DNA of 33,046 nucleotides from Chloroflexota bacterium (GTDB taxonomy: Bacteria > Chloroflexota > Anaerolineae > JAAYEA01): contig JAIOAV010000024.1 of NCBI GenBank assembly GCA_019873665.1, forward strand, positions 15,738-48,783, given 5' to 3'. The position numbers and the translations under genes are program-made. Of this stretch, positions 24,552-32,091 are shown piece after piece (position 1 is the first letter of the stretch; the number at the start of each line of letters is the position of its first letter). The notes under the pieces were generated by a model, which saw only the letters and a list, made by a program, of their open reading frames with translations, searched no databases and was not told the origin of the DNA.

Positions 24552-26096
24552 TCACACCTCCGATGGGTCCACGGCGATGACGCTCCCCGGCAGCTCTGGC
24601 GGCGCCTCGTGTAGCTCGATGCGCCGTCGCGCCGAAGGCCATAACCCCTCCGGGCGCACGATCATCATGACGACGAGCAACGCGCCAAAGGCGAGCATAC
24701 GATAGTCGTCGAGCTGGCGCAGTATCTCCGGCAGTCCCTTGAGCACCAAGGCACCCATCACGACGCCCGGGATGCTGCCCATGCCGCCGATGATCACCAG
24801 GCAGAGCACATTGATCGAGACGAGGAGTGTGAAATCCTCCGGCCCGGTGAAGCGGTTGCGCGAGGCAAAGATCGCGCCGCCCAGCCCGGCAAAGCCCGCG
24901 CCGATGGCAAAGGCCAGCAGCTTGTAATAGAGGATGTTGATCCCCATCGCCTCTGCCACATCCTCGTCCTCGCGCATGGCCATCCATGCGCGCCCCACGC
25001 GCGAGTTTTGCAGGCGGTGCGTGGCGACGGCGACCAGGATGATGCCCAAGAGGATAAAGTACATAAAGAACTTTTCGTTGTTCAGGTTGATGCCAAAGAG
25101 CTCTGGGCCGCCCACGGCGCGAATGCCGCGCGGGCCGCCGGTGAAACCGGTCAAAAGGTCGCTCTTGGAGAGGATACGGATGATCTCGCCAAAGCCGAGC
25201 GTCACGATAGCCAGATAATCGCCGCGCATCCGGAGCACAGGGATGCCCAGCAAGATACCCGCGCAGGATGCCAGCACGATGGCGATCGGCAACGTCAGCC
25301 AAAAGTTCATCATGATGCCGTGTGGCTGCGGCGCGGTCAGCATAGCCACTGTGTACGCGCCGATGGAAAAGAACGCTACATAGCCCAGGTCCAGCAGCCC
25401 CGCCAGCCCGACCACGATATTCAGCCCAAGGCCCAGCATGACATAAATGCCCACTGTGCCCAGCGTATAGTTCCAGTACTGACCGATGAGCAGCGGGAGC
25501 AGCAGCACAAAGCCCAGCCCGATCAGCATGGCGATCTGCAGCGCGCGTTTGTCGCCGCCGATCTTTTGCAGCAGCGGCAAGGTGGCCAGCCGCTCGCGCA
25601 CCGCCTGGCGACTACTCGCCCGCGCTTGCTGCCACGCGGGTTGTTGCGTGGCGTGCTTCAGCAGCGCGCCGCTGATGCTGGCTGCCACTGCCACCAGCGC
25701 CGTGACGAGCGCCGCAGCCAGCGGCTGGTTGCCCAGCGTGAGCAAGCGAATGGCCTGCGGCGTCAGTTGCGTCAACCACTGGCGCAAGTCCACGCCGTTG
25801 CCCGAAAGCAGGCTGATGAGCCACACGAACGCGCCCAGCATGACGCCGTGCGCCACGCCGGCGAGAGCACCCAGTATCGCGCTCCTGCGCCATGAGAGCG
25901 CGCCCACTTGCTGTAACGCCATGCTGCCGCCCCACATCGCCACCAGCCACAGCACAAGCCATGCCCCCGGCACATCAGATGAGAAGCGGAACCACCCTCG
26001 CACCAGGGTGCCAAAGAGGCCGGTCAGGCCGAGCAAGATCGCAAAGATGTTGACGAGGCTGGTAACAAGGCCGCTACGCAGGCCGCAACGGATCAT
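24552..26096 (-). CDS. livM: Branched-chain amino acid-type ABC transporter permease LivM with long N-terminal extension
   Basis: A 514-residue permease; the LivM core is usually 300-350 residues. The core starts near residue 190 and shows the expected G-L-A-G-L-L-D-L-G-Y-V-A-F-F motif, R-M-R-G-D-Y-L-A-I-V-T-L-G-F-G-E near 300, and the coupling-loop region A-M-R-E-D-E-D-V-A-E-A-M-G-I. The first 190 residues form an extra region with about four hydrophobic helices and a basic cytoplasmic stretch (Q-A-R-A-S-S-R-Q), of unknown function. ATG at 26096 is preferred, with AAGGAG nine bases upstream. An in-frame TTG at 26114 has no ribosome site. Confidence 0.9.
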   Translation of the reverse strand: MIRCGLRSGLVTSLVNIFAILLGLTGLFGTLVRGWFRFSSDVPGAWLVLWLVAMWGGSMALQQVGALSWRRSAILGALAGVAHGVMLGAFVWLISLLSGNGVDLRQWLTQLTPQAIRLLTLGNQPLAAALVTALVAVAASISGALLKHATQQPAWQQARASSRQAVRERLATLPLLQKIGGDKRALQIAMLIGLGFVLLLPLLIGQYWNYTLGTVGIYVMLGLGLNIVVGLAGLLDLGYVAFFSIGAYTVAMLTAPQPHGIMMNFWLTLPIAIVLASCAGILLGIPVLRMRGDYLAIVTLGFGEIIRILSKSDLLTGFTGGPRGIRAVGGPELFGINLNNEKFFMYFILLGIILVAVATHRLQNSRVGRAWMAMREDEDVAEAMGINILYYKLLAFAIGAGFAGLGGAIFASRNRFTGPEDFTLLVSINVLCLVIIGGMGSIPGVVMGALVLKGLPEILRQLDDYRMLAFGALLVVMMIVRPEGLWPSARRRIELHEAPPELPGSVIAVDPSEV

Positions 26097-26131
26097 CACA
26101 ACGCACTCCTTCAAAAAAGGGTATCAGCACG

Positions 26132-27217
26132 CTAAGCCTTCTTCTTGGACAGCACTTCGCCCAGCAAGCCGGTGGGGCGGAACACCAGCACGAGCACGAG
26201 AATCGAGAAGGCCAACACGTCTTTGAGCTGGAAGGGCACACCCAGCGCCGCGGGGCCGAGCGCCTCCAGGATACCCAGCACTAACCCGCCCAGCATGGCG
26301 CCAGGGATGTTGCCGATACCACCCAGCACCGCGGCAGTGAAAGCCTTGATGCCGGGGATAAAGCCCACGTAATGATAGATAATGCCCATGTGCAGGCCCC
26401 ACATCACGCCCGCGGCCCCGGCCAGCGCCCCGCTGATGGCGAAGGTGCTGGAGATGACGCGGTTCACGTCAATGCCCATCAGCGCGGCCGCTTCCTTGTC
26501 TTCCGCCACGGCGCGCATCGCCTTGCCGATCTTGGTGCGTTGCACAAGCAGATAAAGCCCGATCATCAACAGAATGGACATCACGAAAGTCAACACGCCG
26601 GTATAGGTGACCTGGACCTCCTGCCCCTGCGCCATCCACACCCAGCCGGCGTTGCGCTCGATGACGGCGGGGTTGGCATAGTTGCGCCGCGCCGCGCCGA
26701 ACATGAGCTGTGCCGAGTTCTGCAAAAAGAGGGAAGCGCCGATGGCGCTGATGAGCGGCACCAGACGCGGCGCAGTGCGCAGCGGCCGGTACGCGACCCG
26801 CTCCACCACGACGGCGACGATCATCGCCACCACCACGCCGACCAGCAGCGTTACCGCCACCGAGGTGGCCGCCCAGGCCAGGCTGCGATTGGCCAGCCCG
26901 GCGCGGTTGAATGCCTCCAGCGTAAAGTAGCCCGCGAATGCGCCCAGCATCATCACGTCGCCGTGCGCAAAGTTGATCATGAAAAGAATGCCATAGACCA
27001 GTGTATATCCCAGCGCGATGACCGCGTACACGCCGCCGAGGATCAGGCCAGAGATGGCAAAGCGCAACCATGTGTCCGCGCCATACGCCTGTTGTGCCAC
27101 GACCACGTCGTACAGACGCCACAACAGGATCGCGCCCACGATCACCCCGACGGCGGGGCGGATGAGACGCTCCAGATGCAGCGAGCGCCTGAAGGAAAGC
27201 GTCACTTCTTGATTCAT
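26132..27217 (-). CDS. livH: Branched-chain amino acid-type ABC transporter permease LivH
   Basis: A 361-residue permease, longer than the usual 290-310 because of an N-terminal helix (about residues 20-38) ahead of the core. The core opens with G-L-I-L-G-G-V-Y-A-V-I-A-L-G-Y-T-L-V-Y-G, the LivH signature, then I-N-F-A-H-G-D-V-M-M. The coupling loop A-M-R-A-V-A-E-D-K-E-A-A-A-L-M-G-I-D is near residues 233-250. About eight to nine membrane segments are expected. The start ATG at 27217 follows AAGGGG at a slightly long spacing. It partners LivM to form the translocation channel. Confidence 0.93.
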   Translation of the reverse strand: MNQEVTLSFRRSLHLERLIRPAVGVIVGAILLWRLYDVVVAQQAYGADTWLRFAISGLILGGVYAVIALGYTLVYGILFMINFAHGDVMMLGAFAGYFTLEAFNRAGLANRSLAWAATSVAVTLLVGVVVAMIVAVVVERVAYRPLRTAPRLVPLISAIGASLFLQNSAQLMFGAARRNYANPAVIERNAGWVWMAQGQEVQVTYTGVLTFVMSILLMIGLYLLVQRTKIGKAMRAVAEDKEAAALMGIDVNRVISSTFAISGALAGAAGVMWGLHMGIIYHYVGFIPGIKAFTAAVLGGIGNIPGAMLGGLVLGILEALGPAALGVPFQLKDVLAFSILVLVLVFRPTGLLGEVLSKKKA

Positions 27218-27244
27218 GCCGCAGAGACCCCTTGCTAGAGTAAT

Positions 27245-27277
27245 GCCTAGCGGCCCGCACTGTGCGAGCCGCTAGGC
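27245..27277 (-). promoter_or_regulatory. Intercistronic stem-loop between livK and livH
   Basis: GCCTAGCGGC (27245-27254) pairs perfectly with GCCGCTAGGC (27268-27277); inside, a single C/A mismatch is followed by CGCA/TGCG around a triloop. No uridine run follows on the minus strand. The design (10-11 pairs, one mismatch, 4-5 pairs, triloop) matches the hairpin in the other ABC operon at 11800-11836. It probably protects the livK transcript 3' end or partly terminates it. Confidence 0.7.
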
Positions 27278-27316
27278 CAAGTCGTCACGCCGCGCCAGCG
27301 CGGCTGCCGTTGCGGC

Positions 27317-28507
27317 TTATTGGCCGGGACCAGGTACCCATTCGCCGTTCTGGACCACCATAAAGATGATGGACGCCGCGGCGCACTCGCCCGTCTCGGA
27401 GCAGGTGATGGTGCCGGTCAGGCCGGGGAAATTGCTGGTGGCGCGCACTTCATCCGCCAGCGCCTTGCGCGGGATGACGAGCGAATCGCCACTCGTATAG
27501 GAAACCTTGTCCACCGCGCGCAGGATCACGGCCATGGCGTCGTGGCAGTGTGGGCTGAAGGGGCTCAGCTTGCCCTGCTCGTCGCCGTAGGTGGCCTTGT
27601 ACGTCTCGCGGAACTGGGTGAAGGCTTCGGACTCGGGGATCGGGACGTAGGTGGAGAAGGTGCCCTCCGAGTTCTTGCCCGTCAGATCGAGATAGTCGGT
27701 GCCGTAAGTGCCGTCGCAGCCAAAGAACTTGACGCCCGCTAGGCCCGCGCCAGCCATCTGGTTGACCAGCACCGCCGCGTCCGCCGCATAGCCGCCATAG
27801 TAGATCAGCTCGGGCTTTTGCGCCGCGATCTTGGCCAGCGGCGCGCTATAGTCGGTCTCGCCCGGGGTGATGGCCTCTGAGGCAACGACAGTGCCGCCCA
27901 GCTTGGGGAAGAACTCGGACACCATATCCGCCAATCCCTTGCCATACGCGCCGCCATCGTGCATCACAGCGATCTTGCGCACACCGAGCACATTGTAGAT
28001 GTACTGGGTGGCATAGTCCGCCTGCATCCGGTCCTGGAAGACGACACGGTTGAAGATCTTGGAGCCCAAATCGGTGAGGGACGGATTCGTGGCCGATGGG
28101 GACACCATGACGATACCCGCCTTCTCGTAGATCGGGATCGCGACTTCGGTGGAGCCGGAGAAGGTGTGGCCGTCAATGCCGACGATCTGCGGATCCGCCG
28201 CCAGCTTGTTGGCGACCGCCGCGCCCTGTTCCGGTGAGCCCTGCGTGTCCTCGATCACCAACTCGACCGTGAAGCCTTTGATCTGCGGCATCTCCTTGAC
28301 CGCAATCTCGGCGCCACGCGACATGTCAATGCCAAACGCGGAATAGTCGCCCGTCATCGGGCCGACGTACGCGACCTTGATTGTTTTCCCTTTTCCGATG
28401 ACGGCGCAACCCCACTCGTCATCGCATTTGACCTGACCCGAGGCGCAACCTGATGCCAGGATGGCCAGGATCAGCAGGGCCGTTATGATGAGTTGCACTT
28501 TACGCAC
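27317..28507 (-). CDS. livK: Branched-chain amino acid-type substrate-binding lipoprotein LivK
   Basis: A 396-residue periplasmic-binding-protein type 1 receptor. The start chosen is GTG at 28507, with AAGGAG a few bases upstream; the frame is open to 28573, but a signal peptide beginning V-R-K-V-Q-L-I-I fits only this start. The lipobox L-A-S-G-C places the lipidated cysteine at about residue 21. The mature N-terminus has C-D-D-E-W-G-C, a cysteine pair typical of Chloroflexota receptors. I-K-V-A-Y-V-G-P-M-T-G-D-Y-S, G-A-A-V-A-N-K-L and P-S-A-T-N-P are classic LivK blocks. The ligand cannot be told: amino acids, amides and urea are all known for the family. Transcription starts from the promoter at 28716-28743, leaving a leader of about 200 bases. 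Confidence 0.93.
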   Translation of the reverse strand: MRKVQLIITALLILAILASGCASGQVKCDDEWGCAVIGKGKTIKVAYVGPMTGDYSAFGIDMSRGAEIAVKEMPQIKGFTVELVIEDTQGSPEQGAAVANKLAADPQIVGIDGHTFSGSTEVAIPIYEKAGIVMVSPSATNPSLTDLGSKIFNRVVFQDRMQADYATQYIYNVLGVRKIAVMHDGGAYGKGLADMVSEFFPKLGGTVVASEAITPGETDYSAPLAKIAAQKPELIYYGGYAADAAVLVNQMAGAGLAGVKFFGCDGTYGTDYLDLTGKNSEGTFSTYVPIPESEAFTQFRETYKATYGDEQGKLSPFSPHCHDAMAVILRAVDKVSYTSGDSLVIPRKALADEVRATSNFPGLTGTITCSETGECAAASIIFMVVQNGEWVPGPGQ

Positions 28508-28629
28508 AGGAGTTCTCCTTGCCGACAAGTTTTTCGTCACAAAGGGTTTGCCGAATCCAAATAACAAGCACAAAACGACCCGTCTCGTTGCTCGCGATCA
28601 CCTCCCTTTCGCTGGCCGCCTGTAGGAAC

Positions 28630-28668
28630 AAAAAACGGCGTCAACAGCGATAATCGCTCCTCCGCCGT
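28630..28668 (-). terminator. Intrinsic terminator inside the livK leader (attenuator candidate)
   Basis: On the minus strand ACGGCG (plus 28663-28668) pairs with CGCCGT (28635-28640), enclosing a second perfect stem AGCGAT/ATCGCT, and is followed by a run of T (plus A at 28630-28635). It lies about 40 bases into the transcript and 120 bases before the livK start codon, where it could stop most transcripts early. Confidence 0.68.
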
Positions 28669-28680
28669 GGAAGTGCACTA

Positions 28681-28706
28681 TGAGCAAACCCGCGGTGGTT
28701 CGCTCA
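28681..28706 (-). ncRNA. 5'-terminal hairpin of the livK leader RNA
   Basis: TGAGCGAACC and GGTTTGCTCA (minus strand) form a ten-pair stem with one G-U pair and loop ACCGCG, starting about three bases after the predicted transcription start. With the terminator downstream it would yield a short RNA of about 80 bases with two hairpins. No known riboswitch class was recognised. Confidence 0.5.
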
Positions 28707-28715
28707 ACTGCGGGC

Positions 28716-28743
28716 ATTATAGCCTATGTCGCCGCACTGTCAA
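28716..28743 (-). promoter_or_regulatory. Near-consensus promoter of the liv operon
   Basis: On the minus strand TTGACA (plus 28738-28743) and TATAAT (28716-28721) are both perfect, separated by 16 bases. Predicted start is the A at 28709. This is the strongest housekeeping promoter in the window. Confidence 0.85.
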
Positions 28744-28844
28744 GTCGGCCAAGCGTGGAGTGCGCAGGTTCGCAAGACGACACCGCGCGAGACACGGACG
28801 TGCGTTCTGCGTTGAGAAGGGGTCAAGAACACTCGAATTTCGTC

Positions 28845-31142
28845 TCAGCGGCCTCTGATAGGCAACTGTAGGTGCGGAAATCGTCGCGCCAGAAGGCACG
28901 CCAGCGCGACGGCCACGCACAGGGCCGCGACCGTGCTGATCGCCGCGCCCCACCAAAAGATCGCGGGCCGGAACTCCCAGATGACGCGATGCTGTCCGGC
29001 AGGCACACAGACTGCCTGGAGCGCTATGTAGGCAGTCATGACGCGCGTCGGCGCGCCATCCACCATCGCCCGCCAGCCCGGGTAGGCCAGCTCGCTCAAC
29101 ACCAACAGCGCCGGCGCGGCGCTCTCTGTCTCCAGCGACCAGTACCCGGGTCGCTCCGCCGAGACGCGCACCGTCGCGCCGCTGGCGGGAGCGGGTCCCA
29201 CCTCGCAGGGAGGCGCTGTCGTCAGGATGGCCGTCCGCGCCGGATCAAATCCGGGCGCGTGGAGCTGGGCGCGCGCCGCAGCGTTCTCGGCAATCACCCG
29301 CGCCTCGTGCACCAGCCGCGCCAGGGGCAGCGCTCGCTCCCGCCGATATACGTACGCTGCTCCTGGCTCGGCCACCAGCTTGAGATCTAGGTCCTCACGC
29401 AGCGGCTGCGGGGCTGCCACATACGCCGCGCCCAGCAGGTCGTACACCGGCGAGCGTGGGTCGAACTGCTCCCGCGTCAGCTCGCGATAGGCGGCGAACT
29501 CGATCGAGTTGTAGCCAAAGATATTGCGCAGCCCGACCAGCTCGGCGTCCATCTCGATGTTGAGGTCAATTCCCCACGGCAGCACCCGCTGCGGCGTGTC
29601 GGGCGCCGATGGGTCGGCGGCGATGGCCTGTTGCACCTCGACCCAGAAGGGATGCGGGGCGGTGGAGGAGGTGGTGGCCAGCGGCCAGGCAAAGGCGCAG
29701 AGATCGAGCATCAGGAGGAATGCCAGCGCCGCGCCCCAGCATCGCCGTGGCCTGTGCGCGACTGGGGATGTCGTCAGATACCGCCAGAGCAGCAGGGCGT
29801 TCGCGCCCAGCAGCGCTACGGCCCATGCCCAGCCGGCGGCGCGGTGCCAGAAGTGAAGCATGGCGCCGGTGTGGTGCAGCAGCGCCGCCGCCGCGCCCAC
29901 CGCCCACATGAGCAGCAAGGCGGCTGCCGCCAGCAGAACGTGCCGGGTTTTGAGTTTCGCGGGAGCGTGCTCTTCCCGCTCCCACCGCGTCAGGGTGTCT
30001 CCCAGCAACGCGCTTGCGGCAAAAACCAGGAGGAACGCGGCGCGGGCAGGCGCGCGTCCCAGCCGGAAGAGGATGATGAACCGGGTCAGCAACGGGTAGA
30101 GGGGGGTGCGGCTCCCCAGCGCGGCGAGCAGACCGAACGCCATCAGCGCCCCGTAGAACCAGGTCAGGCGCGTGCGTCGCTGCCAGGCCAATGGGATGCA
30201 GATCAGCGGCAGGATGCCGACATAGTAGGTGAGCTCCACAAAGTTCTCCGCGCCCCAGTAGGGGGTGGCGGGCGGCGCGCCAAAGTAGGTGGGCACCAGG
30301 AACGCGATCAGGTGTAGCGGCGGCAGCGACCAGTGTAGGCCAGGATCGTCGAAGGTGCCGGCGGCGCGGGTGGAGGCCAATAGCGCCTGCAACAGCGGCA
30401 GGGTCTGCACGGCGCTCAGCAGCAGTCCCGTGCTGCCACTGAGCAAGACCGCCACCGTCACGGCGCGCCACCGCTGCCGGCGAGACTCGCGCGGTCCTGT
30501 GAGGCCCAGATAGAGCGCGAATGCGGTCCAGATAAGCAGCACATACACCAGCATGCCAGTGTGCCCGCCCAGGATGGCCAGCGCCACCGGAATGCCAGCG
30601 ATGACGCCCGCCCACCACCGGGCGCGCCGCGCGCTCCACTCCAGCGCCATGAGCATCCAGGGTAGCCAGCATATCGTCGTGATAAAGACGCTGTGCCCGT
30701 AGCTGACGCGCGCCGCCATGAACCCGCCAAACGCGAACGCCATCGCCGCCAGCAGTGCGCCCAGCCAGCTCCCGCCCATCCGCCGCACAAAGCAGAGTTG
30801 CCCCACGGCGGCGACCCAGATGGAGAGGAGCGTATAGACGGTGAAGCCGATATGCGCGGGCAGCAGGATGTTCAGCCACCCCAACGGATAGAAGAGGCCC
30901 ACCTGTGGGTTGGAGAAGAACGGATAGCCTCCCAGGATGTAGGGGTCCCAGAAGGGGAACCGCCCCTCCTGCCATGCAGCGCGCGCCATGTTGTTCCAGT
31001 GAAAGACGAGGGCGCGCGCATCACCGGTGCCGAGCATCTGTCCCTCTGTGAGGCGTAGCGACTGTGGCAAGAAGAGCAGCGTGAGGAGCGCCAGCAGCGC
31101 AGGCAGCAAGAACGACGGTTTGCGGGCGATTTCCCTGAGCAC
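28845..31142 (-). CDS. YfhO-like large polytopic membrane protein
   Basis: A 765-residue protein with about twelve hydrophobic segments in its first 480 residues, then a soluble region (about 500-720) and a final membrane helix near 735-755. The N-terminal block G-D-A-R-A-L-V-F-H-W-N, followed by F-P-F-W-D-P-Y-I-L-G-G-Y-P-F-F-S-N-P-Q and F-Y-P-L, is the signature of the YfhO family, GT-C-fold-like proteins thought to transfer sugars from lipid carriers to cell-surface polymers. The soluble part ends with the common Y-P-G-W-R-A-M-V-D-G motif near residue 690. The start is GTG at 31142, with only a weak AGGAT upstream, so the exact N-terminus is uncertain. It is not obviously linked to the liv operon, which has its own promoter downstream. 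Confidence 0.85.
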   Translation of the reverse strand: MLREIARKPSFLLPALLALLTLLFLPQSLRLTEGQMLGTGDARALVFHWNNMARAAWQEGRFPFWDPYILGGYPFFSNPQVGLFYPLGWLNILLPAHIGFTVYTLLSIWVAAVGQLCFVRRMGGSWLGALLAAMAFAFGGFMAARVSYGHSVFITTICWLPWMLMALEWSARRARWWAGVIAGIPVALAILGGHTGMLVYVLLIWTAFALYLGLTGPRESRRQRWRAVTVAVLLSGSTGLLLSAVQTLPLLQALLASTRAAGTFDDPGLHWSLPPLHLIAFLVPTYFGAPPATPYWGAENFVELTYYVGILPLICIPLAWQRRTRLTWFYGALMAFGLLAALGSRTPLYPLLTRFIILFRLGRAPARAAFLLVFAASALLGDTLTRWEREEHAPAKLKTRHVLLAAAALLLMWAVGAAAALLHHTGAMLHFWHRAAGWAWAVALLGANALLLWRYLTTSPVAHRPRRCWGAALAFLLMLDLCAFAWPLATTSSTAPHPFWVEVQQAIAADPSAPDTPQRVLPWGIDLNIEMDAELVGLRNIFGYNSIEFAAYRELTREQFDPRSPVYDLLGAAYVAAPQPLREDLDLKLVAEPGAAYVYRRERALPLARLVHEARVIAENAAARAQLHAPGFDPARTAILTTAPPCEVGPAPASGATVRVSAERPGYWSLETESAAPALLVLSELAYPGWRAMVDGAPTRVMTAYIALQAVCVPAGQHRVIWEFRPAIFWWGAAISTVAALCVAVALACLLARRFPHLQLPIRGR

Positions 31143-31556
31143 GAGTGATGACCGATCCTGTATGAAGACGGCCCTGCCGATAGGGCGATGTCAGTCCAGG
31201 AGCTTGGCAAGCCCACAGCGCCAGCGCGTCAGCCCGTGAGCTCCAGGCACTCCATTTGCCACTGATGATAAGGCTGATTTGACAGAGGGTCAATTCCGCG
31301 TTGAATATGAAACATCCTAATCACAGTTGACCACCTTGCCAGCCAGGGCATGATGAAGCGAGCTATCATCGCCGGACCGTCTGGTTGGTCTCGCCTTCTC
31401 GTCAGACAACGCCCAACCGGCAGTTCCCACCGACGCCGGGCACGCCTGTGCGTGGAGACAGTTACTTGCATCGTCTCCTTGATGGTCGGCAGCTCTTGGG
31501 GGCGGCTGGCGCGTCGCTCGGTGGACGACCTGTAGATATGGTCACAGGAGGACACT
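31143..31556. other. Gene-free stretch between the YfhO-like and DUF3788-like genes
   Basis: This 414-base region has lower GC than its neighbours and no convincing gene. Open frames of 61-133 codons occur on both strands but lack family resemblance, and the longest (minus, 31229-31630) overlaps the DUF3788-like gene. No hairpin or promoter of good quality was found. It may contain the promoters of the two divergent neighbours or decayed DNA. Confidence 0.4.
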
Positions 31557-32015
31557 GTGCACGAACGTATGATGGACAAAACCACCCAGCCATCCGATGC
31601 GGATATGATCAACTGGATCGGGCAACCCATCGCCGAGGAATGGATCGCCTTACGACGATTCCTGGCGGAAACCTACGATATCGCTCCCATCTTCAATTCC
31701 GGTGGGAAACGATATGGCTGGAATCTGCAATACCGAACGGGTGGGCGCCCTTTATGTGAGATGTACCCTGAACACGGTTCGTTCACTGCGTTAGTGATCC
31801 TGGGGAAAGCTGAACTGGAACAAGCTATGGGCAGAATCGAGACCTTTGGCTCGATCGTGCGGCGGGCGTTGACAGAAACACCCAGGTATCATGACGGCTG
31901 TTGGATGTATATCCGTGTCTCTGACCCGTTGACTTGCCAGCAGGATATGCAGGATATCGAACAGCTAATCATGATCAAAAGAAAGCCGCCCAGAAGAGAG
32001 GCGTCTTCAGCCTGA
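31557..32015 (+). CDS. DUF3788-like small protein
   Basis: A 152-residue soluble protein resembling the DUF3788 family. It has an N-terminal helix with W-I-A-L-R-R-F, then Y-D-I-A-P-I-F, then G-G-K-R-Y-G-W-N-L-Q-Y-R followed by G-R-P-L-C-E-M-Y-P and a strand F-T-A-L-V-I-L-G-K. The family has no established function; members are small stand-alone proteins of about 140 residues, so this one is full length. The start is GTG at 31557, five bases after AGGAGG; an ATG at 31569 is a weaker alternative. It is the only plus-strand gene in this part of the window, and its codon use seems less GC-biased, hinting at separate acquisition. Confidence 0.7.
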   Translation: MHERMMDKTTQPSDADMINWIGQPIAEEWIALRRFLAETYDIAPIFNSGGKRYGWNLQYRTGGRPLCEMYPEHGSFTALVILGKAELEQAMGRIETFGSIVRRALTETPRYHDGCWMYIRVSDPLTCQQDMQDIEQLIMIKRKPPRREASSA

Positions 32016-32030
32016 TGTATTCAGCTTCCC

Positions 32031-32053
32031 GCCAGGATGCGCTCGATCCTGGC
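32031..32053. terminator. Perfect 8-bp stem-loop between convergent genes
   Basis: GCCAGGAT (32031-32038) pairs with ATCCTGGC (32046-32053) around a seven-base loop, 15 bases past the DUF3788-like stop and 38 bases beyond the stop of the converging hydrolase gene. Neither side has a uridine run, so termination is only suggested by position. Confidence 0.4.
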
Positions 32054-32091
32054 AAGCTCGTCGGCCGGCGGCAAGCGTCCACACCGTCGCC

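Noticed and set aside
28508-28709. A known guanidine-type (ykkC) or other named riboswitch in the livK leader
   Set aside because: An ACGAGACGGG-like string occurs, but the rest of the conserved core and the ACGR tetraloops of mini-ykkC are not seen; only hairpin plus terminator can be supported.
29566-30975. A 469-codon minus-strand open frame overlapping the YfhO-like gene in another frame
   Set aside because: No membrane pattern or family motif; the 765-residue frame has the complete YfhO layout.
31229-31630. A 133-codon minus-strand open frame before the DUF3788-like gene
   Set aside because: It overlaps that gene's N-terminus, lacks a ribosome site and shows no family resemblance.
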